DNA of 64,000 nt from NCBI GenBank assembly GCA_003439945.1, contig QVRM01002267.1, positions 1 through 64,000 of the forward strand, in the 5' to 3' direction. Both the position numbers and the translations under genes were made by a program. Origin of the DNA: Dermanyssus gallinae. Lineage: Eukaryota > Arthropoda > Arachnida > Mesostigmata > Dermanyssidae. The notes beneath the pieces were generated by a model. That model did not search any database, was not told the DNA's origin, and saw only the letters and a list, made by a program, of their open reading frames with translations. Positions within the stretch are counted from its first letter, which is position 1. Each line of letters begins with the position of its first letter. Below are positions 22,801-34,292 of this stretch, piece after piece.

Positions 22801-24100
22801 ATGTGGAATCGAGATTTGATATTAAGATACGAGATAAGTTACATGAAGCTGCACACAAGGAGAGAATATATGTATGTGATTCCATTGTGTTCACGGTTGA
22901 TGTCGATGATGGGAGAGATAAAGCATGTTAGGATACATTTCCATGCCGTTCCTTTGCTGAGCACTTGGTTTTATATTTGGTATTTTTATATATTTATGTA
23001 TAATCACATAATGATTTAAAGGATAAAGTAAATTATATACCGTGTCCTGCTAACCGCAACGTTGATAAATGCATGATTAACAAGATCCATGGTAGCCAGG
23101 TCGTGGAGGAATTTTGTGGTCGTGCGAGGCAGATTGTAGCTTCGCTAGAAAGTCTCTCCGTAGAGAGGCGTCCCGGCTACCGGCTAAACTGGCCGGTTAC
23201 GGCTGGTTCTGTGAATACCCAGGGTGCGTTTGAGGAAACCACCATTGAGTCTATCGAGATCGGCACGGTTCGCTAAACTGAAGTAAGACCGTATTGCCTG
23301 CATCCCATGGGCAACTACATGTACTATCCCGGTATCTTTTCCAGTGCTAAATTTCCTACTAATGTGCGTTTGCGGCATAACTCCAGTGCAAGCGTCGCCG
23401 ATGCGTCGTCTGACAAACCTAACGTGCGCTTTACGAAGTAAAATTTTAAGATCAATGTTTTAAGTTTCGAAAATGTAAAATAAGAGGCAACTGCTCAAAG
23501 ACCATATTTTACTATACACACAGTTTGTATTATAAACAAGCGAGATTTTCAGTTCGATGTCAGTAACGTCTTCCACTAGAATCGTGGCCGCGATGGCCTT
23601 GCTATGCATTTCTTCTGTATGTCTGCTGAATGACAGCTGGGACGTCACTGTTATTCTTCTTTTGTCAGAGTGATTGACAAGTTCAATATTTATTCTATCA
23701 ATCATAATGCACCAATTGTCTGCGGCGTACGATCCGCCTCTTCAAAAGCATAGTACATTTGTTTTGGTGATGTTGATTGTCAGTTGATTTTTGCTAGTTG
23801 TTCCGTGTCTTTGCGAGTAGGGGTAATACAACCTATTGCAGATGAGATGCAATTCAACTTTTATTAAAGTACTGTTTGCATAAAATATTAAATTAATTGA
23901 TATTTATAAGCGTTCTATTATTACTGTGTTATTTTGTTGTTATTTCAAAAATGACATTTTTTGAAATACAATTATAACAATTTGAAACTTTATATTTATA
24001 ATGTTATAAAGTATGAAAGTATATATTATAATAGGTTCTGGCTGAGGAAAATACTCGTTGCAAGGAGCTTATTGGGGTGTGGCTCAAACAATTTTGTATA
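19860..24100. other. gene-poor AT-rich stretch
   Basis: No conserved code recognised. Contents: the palindrome at 22146-22171, a few short AT-rich frames without motifs, and a weak helix-turn-helix-like reading (LRELATKLGLES near 20170) that I do not rely on. Confidence 0.5.
22146..22171. repeat. perfect 26-base palindrome
   Basis: Arms TTTTCGTTACCTT and AAGGTAACGAAAA meet without a spacer, centred on CTTAAG. A further half copy (TTTCGTTACCT) follows at 22174-22184. No neighbouring gene explains it. Confidence 0.85.
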
Positions 24101-24116
24101 AGGTTGTTTTGTTCTA

Positions 24117-24577
24117 TTAAAGTAATATTATATTTTTTGAGTCGTCGGCATACAAAGCGTGTATCGTCTTTAAATTTCTGAGGGCGCGCGCCAAGCCAGC
24201 TATATAGTTTATGAAGAAGAGCGGGCTTGCAGAGTCACCCCGAATTACTGCAATTCTCTGTGCTGCTAGCCTGTTAGCATTTATATCATTATTGTGCAAT
24301 TATAAGAAGCCCCGTTCTTGATAGTAATTAAGTTCGTTTGCAGCATGACGCATATCAAATTATACATAGTTCCGTCTACAGAATTTCTGGTTCGAAGTTT
24401 TTCAAGGACTTTGTCTCTTCTAGCGCAGTCGAATTTAGTTTTAAAATCGATAAGAGCGACTTGTGGCATCTCTTTTTGACCTTGATGTCTCTTTTTACGT
24501 GGTCTAAAACAAAGTCCACAAACGTAGATCGTCTTCTTTGAAATCCACTGTGAAAAATCTATGTTTTGCATGGTCAA
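24117..24577 (-). mobile_element. reverse-transcriptase fragment with YADD box
   Basis: The minus strand reads VALIDFKTKFDCARRDKVLE (palm A), then in a second frame VIRGDSASPLFFINYIAGLA and HALYADDSK, the catalytic motif. A frameshift separates the two halves near 24285. A non-LTR element by motif order; the family is unresolved. Confidence 0.65.
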
Positions 24578-24721
24578 TGGCTGGGCCTACGGGGTCATGT
24601 AAGCGTTCTAAACACCGTAAGACGTAGATCGTCTTCTACGAAAAACCACTGTGAAAAATATAGTTTTGCATGATCAATCGGTGTCATTTAAGCGTCTACA
24701 AAATGTTCTATTCTACAAAAA
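24518..24721 (+). repeat. tandem duplication of about 100 bases
   Basis: ACGTAGATCGTCTTCT at 24522 and 24622 begins two similar units (CCACTGTGAAAAAT, GTTTTGCATG(G/A)TCAAT). Confidence 0.65.
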
Positions 24722-24929
24722 GTAAAGATAAAATTTTATAAACGACGCTAATTATTGCGATTCCGCGGTAGTTAGTTGGATCGGTTGTTTGGCTCTTCTT
24801 TCTGTAAATGGCTACAGGAAAGTTTTTCTCCATGTTTCCGATATTTTACCACTTCGTAGGTATGCCTTGCACAACTTGGTCAACATCAAATTTATATTTA
24901 TTTTAATTTGTTCTGCATGCTATGGAACG

Positions 24930-25280
24930 ACCATCTTAACGGCTAACCGTAACTCGTAAGGCATTATGTCTATTTTGGCAAGACAGCAGGCATCCCAATC
25001 AGTGCCTCTAGTTTGACCACCAATCCTCGAGTGGATTACGACAATATGACAATATGAACTCGTTTCTATTCGTTGCTCATATAAAATCTAAATCGAATGC
25101 TTTGCATCTCCTTGGTCTAACGGGTCTAGGGAATGTTACTATAGGGGGTTTACAAATGTAACTAACATTCTATTTGGGAGAATAGTACCCGCCGCACGCA
25201 TAATATACGCGCATCGCTAGGAGACACGCTGGCAAGAGCGTCATAAGTCGCACCGCAATTAACACGAGTAACGTAAACTA
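24930..25280 (+). repeat. interspersed repeat of unknown class, copy 2
   Basis: Diverged copy of 11130-11720 in the same orientation, recognised from the shared ordered blocks. Confidence 0.45.
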
Positions 25281-25289
25281 TTCATTGAA

Positions 25290-26440
25290 CTCATATCTGG
25301 GTCGGAATTGTACCATATCGTCGATAAAAATGATATTACATGTTCACATGCTTAGGTCAATTTGTAGTCACAAAAGAGTATAACCATGTCTCCACAAGAT
25401 GCCGGATTATGCTTGCTAGTTACGGGTTTGATATTTGTATTCTGAACAAGATAAACTGCAGGGCTCTTACTTTTGCATTCGACTTATTATATATACAAAT
25501 ATATATACAAATATTATTTACTCTCCCATATGCAGGGTTTTATTTTGAAAATTTCAACAGAACTTCAACGATTTCTGTTGATTTGCAAACGTTGTGGTTT
25601 AGTTAGTAACTCCTGATGCGTAGGATCCTATCTAGTTTTAGAGAGCACGTGCATTTTTAACTCATCTAAGTGCATGTGCGCAAACTATGGTTAGAGCTTT
25701 TGATAGCCGCGTATCGATATCGGCTTGTACAGGAATTAGCATGCGTGTAAATCAGCACTACTGAAAAACGTGCTTGTTTGTCACCTTAATCAAGCAGCGT
25801 TAATTACTGCATTTAATTATAGCAGCGTTAACTATTTTTCTAAACCAAATTATGATGCTCAAGCACTGCTCTAGCCGTTCAAGCTTTCAGCATACACAAC
25901 AATACGCTCGTGACCTCTTCCTCATCGCCCGTAAAATTTGCTTAAATTACACGAAATCATATAAGCATATTGTTGTAAACTCCGAAGAAACGTATTTATT
26001 CTCCAATCAATCGTAATATCTAGCCATCTTGGGGAATTACAAAAGATACTTTGGGGAAAATGCGTACAATTTATACATGCACCAGAAAACCAATTAAACA
26101 TAGCCAAGTAAATGTAGAAGATGTCGAGTTCACAAAGAAAAAGAAAAAAAATGAATTTTTAAGCATAATGCTGGCGTTTGTATTGCCTTACTTTGCCGCG
26201 AGTCAGCTAAATTACGATGTGTTCAAAATACAACGGTATTTTGTACAACACACCAAGCCCACAGATGTGCGAAGTAGATCGTGTCTAATCCGATTATCAT
26301 TCAGACATGCCTGTCCAATTGAAGCTTTTTAGCCATGTGAAGTTCGAACAAATACGTAGTGATTGTCAATACATAATAAAGCAATAAGGAAAAGAAGGCA
26401 GCTTCCAAAAACCGATATAGGATGTTAGAGATTGGCGCAA
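25290..26440. other. gene-poor stretch
   Basis: Nothing recognised beyond short AT-rich frames. Confidence 0.5.
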
Positions 26441-26459
26441 AGGTCACATCACAGCAACT

Positions 26460-26760
26460 TCAACTGTCCCATAGACACTATAGACCCTGCTTTGTTCTAC
26501 ACCATACCTTCACAGTCTACATGACGTTTTCTACACTACACATAACGCCCTGTACATTAACACCATGATTACCGGCGTCACAGCTATACACAGCGACCTG
26601 TACATGAACGCCATAACCGCCAGAATAATAACTCTACGTAACGACCTGTACATTAACACAATATAACTACCAGTGTAACAACTAAACTTATAACGTCCCG
26701 TGCACTATACAAACTATAGTACACACCAACACACACACACATACACACTATGAAGGTCCT
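26460..26760 (+). repeat. degenerate minisatellite, about 48-base unit
   Basis: CCTGTACAT starts at 26549, 26597 and 26645, with a decayed CCGTGCACT near 26697, and unit bodies AACACCAT..ACC(G/A)(G/C).GT.ACA.CT. Period 48 bases, about four to five units. Confidence 0.55.
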
Positions 26761-26783
26761 GTACGCGCCATGAAGATCACCGT

Positions 26784-26924
26784 AGTCCCGCATACTTTTT
26801 TTTTAGGTTAGGGGTCACCAGGTTTTTAGTGGGTTTGAGAGTCCCACTCCCACACTACCCAGACCAAAGGGTATGCGTTATGCATTTTTGTTCCTGGCCC
26901 CTGTAAAAAAAAGTCCCGCATACT
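26784..26924 (+). mobile_element. small element-like segment between 13-base direct repeats
   Basis: AGTCCCGCATACT stands at 26784-26796 and again at 26912-26924. The 115 bases between begin TTTTTTTTAGG..AGGGGTCACCAGG and end CCTGGCCCCTGTAAAAAAA, an imperfect terminal inverted repeat. Could be a MITE-like or short retroposed insert; the direct repeat is long for a DNA transposon. Confidence 0.4.
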
Positions 26925-27484
26925 AAACTCACTGTCTTGTACACAATAAGTACCCTCGACCCTGTTCACTATGCTCACCTTCGTACCTTCACGTACACAT
27001 TGACGCCTGGTAGCAGCAGAATCGGTAGTGTTGCAGCAGCAGCACCACCAGCAGCAGAAGCAAAAACCGTTGGAGCCACAGTGACAGCGGAGCGCAGCTT
27101 TCTTTCGCAGCCAGGCGTTACGTGGACGGATAGCGACTGCGTGTGCCACAGTGGTTGTTCCATCAAACGCTTTCCCATCGACGGACGCCGCGGCGGTGGG
27201 CCAGCGCGCCGCGCAGGGCAGGGCCGTGCCAGGCCGGTTGGCGTTGACACCCGGTTTGTACCGGCGCCCACATAACGCTAGTGGCCGCGTACCGGTGAGC
27301 ACATAGTGCCGTGTCGCGCTGTGTCCACACACAAACTTTCGCGCGCGCGAACGCATGGCTCTCCACCGCGTAGGAAACCAGTAGACACCGGCTGATCACT
27401 CTTTCCTACCGGCGGCAGACTGGTGGTAGACAGGCGAGTTGCATGCGGAGCATCTCTCGAAGAACAACTGTCTGATCAACAACT

Positions 27485-27715
27485 ATTGTTGGTTCTAGCA
27501 TTTGTTGCTATTGCTGCTTCTGCAGTTTCTCCTGCTGTTTATGTGCAGTTGCTATTGCTGTTGTTGCTTGCGGTGATAGCGGTGTTGTTGTGGTGGTTGG
27601 TGTTAATATTGTTGCTGTTGTTGTGGTGGTTGGTGTTAATATTGTTGCTGTAGCTGTGGTTGGTGTTAATATTGTTGCTGTTGTTGTGGTGGTTGGTATT
27701 GTTGCTAAGTGTCTC
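27485..27715. repeat. (GTT)n-rich low-complexity tract
   Basis: Imperfect GTT/GGT repeats with a 48-base higher-order repeat (GTTGTGGTGGTTGGTGTTAA blocks). It creates long Val/Leu reading frames that are not genes. Confidence 0.85.
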
Positions 27716-29740
27716 TGGTGTTGTCGTGTACGGTGCCATCCGTTGTCATCCTTAGCGAGACTTTTCGTTTGCATTGACGGAGAAGGTGGAGGAGCACGAG
27801 GAACACACTTCACTGCACTCGCCAGGCTGGCAAGTGAACGCGTCGTTCAAAGGCGCTTAAATGACATACTATTGATTGGCCGCCGCGTTCAATTCACCAC
27901 TACCACACTATCACAGTGACGCCAACTCAACGCCAACAGCGCACGAGGAAGTCTCGAAAGAAACAGAGAGAGAGAGAGAGAGACAACAACGACGACGACA
28001 ACAACAACTTGATCGAGGAAACAGATGATGTGTATAGCCTCCCTCCTACCTGATGTGTATAGTACTGCCAACAGCAGTTGTGAAACCCAGCATTAACAAT
28101 AGCCACAACAAATTTACTAAAATTTCGGCAGCATCAGCAGTAGTGCGCCGATTACTACTCCAATAACAAGGATAACAATACCAAGAAGAACAAAACGTTC
28201 TAGCAGCAAATCTACCACGACCAGCGAACACCAAGAAACTGTGCCAACAGATCGACTCTCTCGAGGAAGTCCATCAGAGTAGTCGTAGTAGTAATTGTAG
28301 ATCTGGCATGTGGCATCTGGAGGCTTATTGACTGCCTTTATCCGTCGGTTCGTCCGTTCGTCCGTCAGGCACTGAAGCAGTCTCCCGAGACCAGAACCAG
28401 CACCGAGGCACGGATGACTTCGAGTTGGTGTTTTGTGTTTGGATGCACCTCGTGTATATACGTGTATTTGTGCCACCCAGCCACCGTGCCACTGCCACAG
28501 TCGACAGAGGAAGGAGGAATTGATAATCATCGGCATCATGTTATAATTGGTCAGTGAGTCTAATTGTAGCCAACCTCGGCTCTCGCCATCTCTGTTATGG
28601 CAATCAGGTGTGAAGTGACCCGTGCGTCAATGAGTCAATGAGTAGTAGCAGTAGTAGTAGTAAATGGTGAATGCTCATCTCGAGTACTTACCGTGTGTCC
28701 GTCCGCCTGACACCCATTGCCGCGTCCGCACGCCTTTACGCCTGAGTCCACCGCCGCCCCGCCGACAGTGAATGGTCGGCATCGTTCACGCCAAGGAGTG
28801 AACGAACTCCTTGACCGTCGTGGAGTTTCTTGAGAGTGTTTTGTTTGTGGTGGTGGTGGTGGTTGCTGGCCGCGGAGCCCAACTGACTGAGGCGTTCTCT
28901 GAGGAGTTGGTGTGCATGAACGTGACGGCCCGTGATCGTCCGTGTTTGCCTGATTGATTGACGAATAAAGCACCGTTTGCAGCAAAAAGAAAGTGACAAC
29001 GAGAGCTGCTACCGTTCGCACGGCTCATCAGCCTGATCGATATGATTGATCTGGCGGCGGTGGCGACGGCATGCCACTGTAGCAAAACAGGGAAAGGGCT
29101 GTGTCGGTAGAGATCATTTGTTCGAAGTGCGCTACTTTCTCTCATTACCCATATATCATATGTTGCTGGAACAACAACCCTTTACTGCCAGAACCAATAG
29201 TGCATCTATTAGTGTTGCTGCCTACGACTGGATGTTGCCGTGGCGGTGATGATGGTGATGGTCGTGGTCGTGAATAGACCAGCGATCGGGCCGATTGTAT
29301 TCGATGTGTGCATTTTCCCTGTCGTAGAGTTGGCGCAGCTGTAAGGATGGTGGGTGGTGTCATTTTGGTGCGTTGATGGTGCGTTGAGATCGTTCTCAGA
29401 TTCTTGTTCTCTGTTGTACCATTCGTCCAAGCTGTACCGCTCTAGTGAAATACTTCAAGTAGTCGTTGTCGCACTTATAGTAGTAGAAGTAGTAGTAGTG
29501 GTAGCTGCATCAGTACGAGTAGATCCAATAAAGACGTAGTAAAATAGAAGGTGCTTATGGACATTTCTTTACGTCGACAACAAGATCAGCCGAAGATCTC
29601 ACAGCAACCGATAGTGGATGGTGGCCGGTTGCTGATGTGGTCATTTAACATTTCGCCCCCTCATGGTTTGCTCTGGTCACGTGTGTCGTGGCTCTGTCAC
29701 GTAACGTACAGTGCAGCCTAGACGCTTTATTCGTGCAGAT

Positions 29741-29890
29741 TCACTGAAGACCGGGGTTCAGAGAGGTCTAAATTCATCGAAGACCGAGGCTCAGAGAAGT
29801 CTAGATTCATCGAAGACCGAGCTTCAGAGAGGTTTAGATCCAACGAAGACCGAGGTTCAGAGAGGTCTAGATTCATCGACAACCGAGATT
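29741..29890 (+). repeat. 33-base minisatellite, open in translation
   Basis: Four and a half units of the type GAAGACCGAGGTTCAGAGAG followed by GTCTAGATTCATC. Because 33 is a multiple of three, the frame stays open and reads an 11-residue repeat (KTEVQRGLDSS). The enclosing frame runs 29711-29893 from a GTG codon; there is no ATG. Confidence 0.7.
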
Positions 29891-30541
29891 TGAAGCCAGC
29901 GACTTGACGACAGCAAGCACATCAAAACTGGTTCTGCTCAAAAACTTGACGTCAACAACTTGCTTAAAATCGCGCAAGTTGTGTACAGAGGCAAGCGAAC
30001 TACCGCCGACGGCGAGGCAGTGTCTCTGTGCTCCGCTTCCCGAAAAAGGCAGTCACTCTGTTTCTTAAGTGCTCTCGTCCTCCGCTAGACTCGATTTTAG
30101 ACGCGGTAACAACAGCAGCAGCATCATCGACTCGATGTGCCTGACGGAATATGAGTAATGACAAGTACCTACAGCACAACATGCTCAAGAATCATTGGAT
30201 AATTGTTCTATCTAGTTTTGTTTGATTGACTACGAGACACATTTGGCGTACAAGTGTTGATTCCGGATTTTCGGGCATTTGATCCGATCTAACTGCATTG
30301 ATCGATTGTGAGTAGAACATCTGCGTGCGTGTGTTTTGCAGTGCAGTGTAGTGCCGTGTGCAGGCAGAGTGTACTCTATACGTCAGTGCTAGCCTGGTAC
30401 AGTGCAATGGAGAAGATCTGAGCGAATTGGATACGACAAACTTGAACAACAAACGGAAGCGGTATTTTCCGACGAAAAGCACCGGACAGAGCCACAGTGT
30501 GTGTTGCCGCCTTTTGTTTGTTCTCGCGGCAGATACGAACG

Positions 30542-30632
30542 ATGGCCAAGCGGTGCAATATGTCGACTCACTGCATCGGCAGAACTGTGTGCATCCTTCT
30601 GCTGGCGGCCTGTGGCGGCATGGCTCGTGAGG
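30542..30632 (+). CDS. sDscam-like cassette 1, signal-peptide exon
   Basis: The ATG at 30542 opens a 30-residue segment: a basic and polar start (MAKRCN), a hydrophobic core (VCILLLAACGGMA) and a small-residue cleavage region. It ends at a strong donor (GG|GTAAGC) in phase 1. This is the pattern of a secretory signal exon that splices to a phase-1 Ig exon. The next Ig exon found (35943) starts with the two bases that complete a glutamate codon. The 5.3-kb gap is much longer than in the other pairs, so an intervening unseen exon is possible. An arthropod initiator-like TCAGT lies at about 30381-30385. In chelicerates each such exon has its own promoter (family knowledge); here that is inferred. 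Confidence 0.7.
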
Positions 30633-30711
30633 GTAAGCTGTTGGAACGCGCCTGAGAAGCACCATCTCTCAATATATATAGTACAGATAGATGTATGCTA
30701 GCAGTAGTGTT

Positions 30712-30900
30712 TAACATGGCCCTGGCCATGCTGCCACGAGGACTGTCGGGGAAACCCTAGATATCTTAACATGTCCGGCTCTCGGTGCATTGAAGATATA
30801 CCTTAGGTTAAGTTCTAAGCCCGTAGGGGACTCTAGTAGTCTAGAATTAATAACAACCTCCTTAAAAACTGTTTTTAATTCTAGTAGTGTTTGACGGTTG
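30712..30900 (+). repeat. interspersed repeat of unknown class, second type, copy 1
   Basis: Begins CCATGCTGCCACGAGGACTG, continues GGGGAAACCCTAGATATCTT and CTCGGTGCATTGAAGATATA, and ends CTAGAATTAA..ACCTCCTTAAAAA. It matches 42665-42885. It sits about 80 bases after the cassette 1 signal exon. Confidence 0.5.
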
Positions 30901-31509
30901 TCGTTGACGCAGTGTTGCTTTCTTTGTAATCATTAGATCTGGTTCTCTAAAATTATCCGTCTCGACTCATAGCCATTTACTGGAGTAACATTCTCTCAGC
31001 GAGAGCACACGTATGTCGGATGGGAAGCTTCTGATCTGGACAAACAGTTCCAAATTGTAAAGGCTTTAAAGGAAGAAAGCCTACCTGGTGACAACTCGGC
31101 GAGCAAAGGTTGAGCGAGCCTTGAGTTGAAACAACGCGTGGAAAAATCTTAGCTTAATATACATATTTGGAGTGAGATCGTCCAAACAAAGAGGCTATAA
31201 GAAAGTATTAGAAACAATTAACAGTGATCAGCCGGATCCGGAAAAAATGCATGTATTTTTGCAAGTTTACTAACCGAATACGTACTGTAGTATGAAATAC
31301 ATTACTTTACTTAATATTATATCGTGCCCAATCTAACTTTTTTTCTGTTTATAAATAAATGCACTTTAAATCAGCAGCAGGTTAGTGCTTACTCATATAT
31401 ATATATATATATATACATACATATATATATCGCAGTTGTTCCGCGTTAAGTCCGGGGGTGTTTGTGTATGATCTTCGTACGAATGCCGTAAACAGCACAA
31501 TTCATCAAA

Positions 31510-31625
31510 AACAGCAGCAGCACCAGCAACAAAAACAAGAACAACAACAATAGTAACAAAAGTGACAACACAAATAACACCCACACCCACAACAACAACA
31601 ATAACAACAACAACGACAACAACCG
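31510..31625. repeat. (CAA)n-rich low-complexity tract
   Basis: Imperfect CAA/CAG/CAC repeats. It lies about 340 bases before a (GTT)n tract of complementary sequence. Confidence 0.85.
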
Positions 31626-31950
31626 TCGCAAGCATCTGATTGGTTGCGCGTAGAAACGGCAGAAGCAAACCGTCAAGATTCCGGACGTAAACAGTAGCAA
31701 CCTCGGCGTGCTACGGTGGCGTGCAACGAATGACGAAGCCAAAGTCTCGCCAAAGAGACGTGCATTTACCGCACCACACCAACCACAACGTGAATATAAT
31801 CCATTGTTTAGTTTGTCGTGTCGTTGAAGCTGCCGCTCGATCGGAATGGTAAACACGGAGAAAACACCAAAGGCGATCGGGATCGGGCGACGATGGAACT
31901 ACGAGACAACGACGACGACGACATGCGGTAGTCATGACTATGAGAAACCG

Positions 31951-31983
31951 TGTTGGTGTTGTTGTTGCTGCTGTTGTTGCTGC

Positions 31984-32031
<48 letters not shown>

Positions 32032-32325
32032 GGCTGTTGATGTTGTTATTGTTGCTGTTGTTGTTGTTGTTTTTGTTGCTGTTGTTGTTGCTGTTGTTGC
32101 TGTTGCTGCTTGTTGTTGCTGTGGTTGTTGTTGTTGTTGTTGTTGCTGCTTGTTGTTGCTGTTGCTGTTGTTGTTTTTGTTGTTGTGGCTGTTGATGTTG
32201 TTGTTATTGTTGTTGTTGTTGCTGTTGTTGTTGTGGCTGTTGTTGCTGTTGTTGTTGTGGCTGTTGTTACTGTTGTTGCTGGTTGTTGTTGTTGCTGCTT
32301 GTTGTTGCTGTGGTTGTCGTTGTCT
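31951..32325. repeat. long (GTT/GCT)n trinucleotide tract
   Basis: About 375 bases of GTT with GCT interruptions. All frames are open here (poly Val, Leu or Cys), so the long frames 31934-32437 and 32110-32691 are repeat artefacts. It lies in the cassette 1 intron. Confidence 0.9.
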
Positions 32326-32883
32326 TCGCTATGTTGTCGCTTACCTGAGACGGGTCATACCGCGCCACGACATCCACGACTCAGTCTACAGGTTGCCATT
32401 CTCGCAAAATTACGCAAAAAAACAAAAACAAGATTAAGATGTTGTTGTTGTGGTTTCTTCCGTTTCCTGTTCGTCATTTTTCGTATTTGCTCGTTTCGTT
32501 CGTTCGCTGTTGCTTTCTCGTGCCTCTGGCTGCGTTTGTTGTCATTGCCGTTTGTCTTTGTTTACTATGTTTGCTTACGAGACACAAGAACGTGTGTCGG
32601 TGTAAAACGAACCGGCCCGCTTTCTCAAAGACGCCAATCGAGACGGCCGTCTATCTCATTGACGAGCTCGCATTTCAGGCAAAAACGATGAACGCCTGCT
32701 AGAATCAACAACGAACGCTTAAGTCTATTGATCTCTTCATAGGAAATAAACGTGCGTGAGTTTTGTTCGATCGATCGATCGTGCTTTGCTTCAAGCGATC
32801 ATCTGTGCAAGCGGTGTTAACAGGTGGTTCAGTCAGAACGCGTGTAGCTCATGAATGTTCAAGTAGCTTACTGTACATAAGAG

Positions 32884-32884
32884 C

Positions 32885-32922
<38 letters not shown>
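32884..32922. repeat. (TA)n microsatellite
   Basis: TA run in the cassette 1 intron. A similar one is at 31395-31430. Confidence 0.9.
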
Positions 32923-32924
<2 letters not shown>

Positions 32925-33540
32925 CTCGTGTGTCATTGTCAGTATACAAATTGACTTAACTTGTTATCAAATGTGGGTTCCTCTGAGTCTGCTGTACCTC
33001 TCTTTATATTTAGCGCTAGGTTTTTTTTGGTGTTAAGTTTGCTCCTCGCATCTCACCTAATAAGATACATTCTACGAGAATGTTTTCTTTGTAGGCATTT
33101 TGCAACTCTTCTCGGGAGCGTAATATTCGCAACATGATTGGTTGTTACAAACTTTAGAACAAACTGTATGTGCTGTCGTGTTAACATGTGTTAATAGTGT
33201 AGAGCTATGACATGATACATTACATCACATACAATAAGGTAAGGTTTAATTGTTGTTATTTGAATATGCGATGCAAATCCACGGTTGTCATTATTTCAGT
33301 TTTCTTTAACCTAGATACTATACTAGGAATTCGTAAGCAAATACAGACATACAAACGTAATCCAGCCTGCACGTTTAATCCTCTGAATGACACCATATTT
33401 ATGTATTGATCGGCGTATTTCAAGTTTACTAAGGTGGTCGCACCAAAATGTTTGATCATCTTCCCCGGTCCAAAAAAACACACTGTTTTAGAAAAAAACA
33501 TCATTGGGTTAGCCTACACAAAATTCCTGTTCTGGAGGGC

Positions 33541-33579
33541 AAGGAACAATTTCAGGTCAAGGTCCCGAAATTGTTCCTT
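33541..33579. repeat. hairpin with 13-base arms
   Basis: AAGGAACAATTTC (33541-33553) and GAAATTGTTCCTT (33567-33579) are perfect inverted repeats around a 13-base loop. Confidence 0.8.
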
Positions 33580-33863
33580 GAGAAAACGCTCAACTTCCCT
33601 TGGTCTCACCCGATCAAGTATTTTGATTAATGCGCGCCCTAAACGTCTTACACTAAACCTTACCAGCTAGGTCATATTTTTCAGCCGCTCGCACAATGCA
33701 AGGAAATCAGCAACAGCTGTTGCTTGTTCTTGAGGTTGGAATTGGAGTCTGCTTTGTGCACAGGGTGTAAGATCTGTCTTGGAATTGCTGGGTACATCGC
33801 AGTGAATACTTTAGCAGTCGCCTGAAAGTGAGACGTGCTGTCCGGCAGACAAAGAATCATGTC

Positions 33864-34040
33864 AAGCCCGGTGGCATGGTGCATTCGCGTGCGCCTCGCG
33901 ACCGGAGAAGACACATAGGTGCGCGGGCTCGAGCCCCACCGTTGCACACGTGTATTTATGGGGTCCGTCTTACCTAGGCATTGCGAAAACATCCCCGGCG
34001 ACGTGAAATGTTGGCTGAGGGTCAGCCCGAAAATGTTTAA
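33864..34040 (+). mobile_element. tRNA-derived SINE, family 3, copy 1
   Basis: Head AGCCCGGTGGCATGGTGCAT, B-box GGGCTCGAGCCCC, then a body with TTGCACACGTGTATTTATGG and a tail GGCTGAGGGTCAGCCCGAAA. Shared with copies at 34.1, 38.2 and 13.7 kb. Confidence 0.7.
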
Positions 34041-34115
34041 GAACGAGAATAATCTTTTTAAAAATACGTAAATAACGATTTTACAACTCGAATCCTCTTA
34101 AGTTCACAATTCGTC

Positions 34116-34292
34116 GAGCCCGGTGGCGTGGTGGCATGCGTCTGCGCCTCGCGACCGGAGGAGACACATAGGTGCGCGGGTTCGAGGCCCATCGTTGCAC
34201 ATTTGTATTTATGGGGGTCCGTCTATGAAGTTATGCGAAAAGCAGTCCCATGGACGTTAAATCTTGACTGAGAGTCAGCCCCGAAAGAATTT
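34116..34292 (+). mobile_element. tRNA-derived SINE, family 3, copy 2, with target-site duplication
   Basis: Same structure as copy 1 (GGGTTCGAGGCCC B-box; TATTTATGGGGGTCCGTC; tail GAGAGTCAGCCCCGAAAG). Flanks match as an 18-base direct repeat with three differences: TTAAGTTCACAATTCGTC at 34098-34115 and TTAAGTTTACAATTCATC at 34293-34310. This is the mark of LINE-driven insertion. Confidence 0.75.

Larger units (their letters stand above)
26930..30541. other. GC-richer low-complexity region upstream of the first Ig cassette
   Basis: Base composition rises compared with the AT-rich flanks. It contains GTT, GA and GGT repeats, the 33-base minisatellite and several long overlapping frames on both strands without domain matches. 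This fits a promoter/leader region for cassette 1 and possibly a divergent minus-strand transcript, but no exon can be defined. Confidence 0.35.

Noticed and set aside
23073..23276. Open frame with ERRPGY as glutamine synthetase or another gene
   Set aside because: No further match to any family and no splice-bounded conservation.
28117..29145. Several overlapping minus-strand frames of 87-140 codons
   Set aside because: GC-richer DNA with simple repeats; no consistent frame, domain or splice structure.
31934..32691. Long open frames of poly Val/Leu/Cys
   Set aside because: All frames are open because of the GTT/GCT trinucleotide repeat; there is no unique protein sequence.
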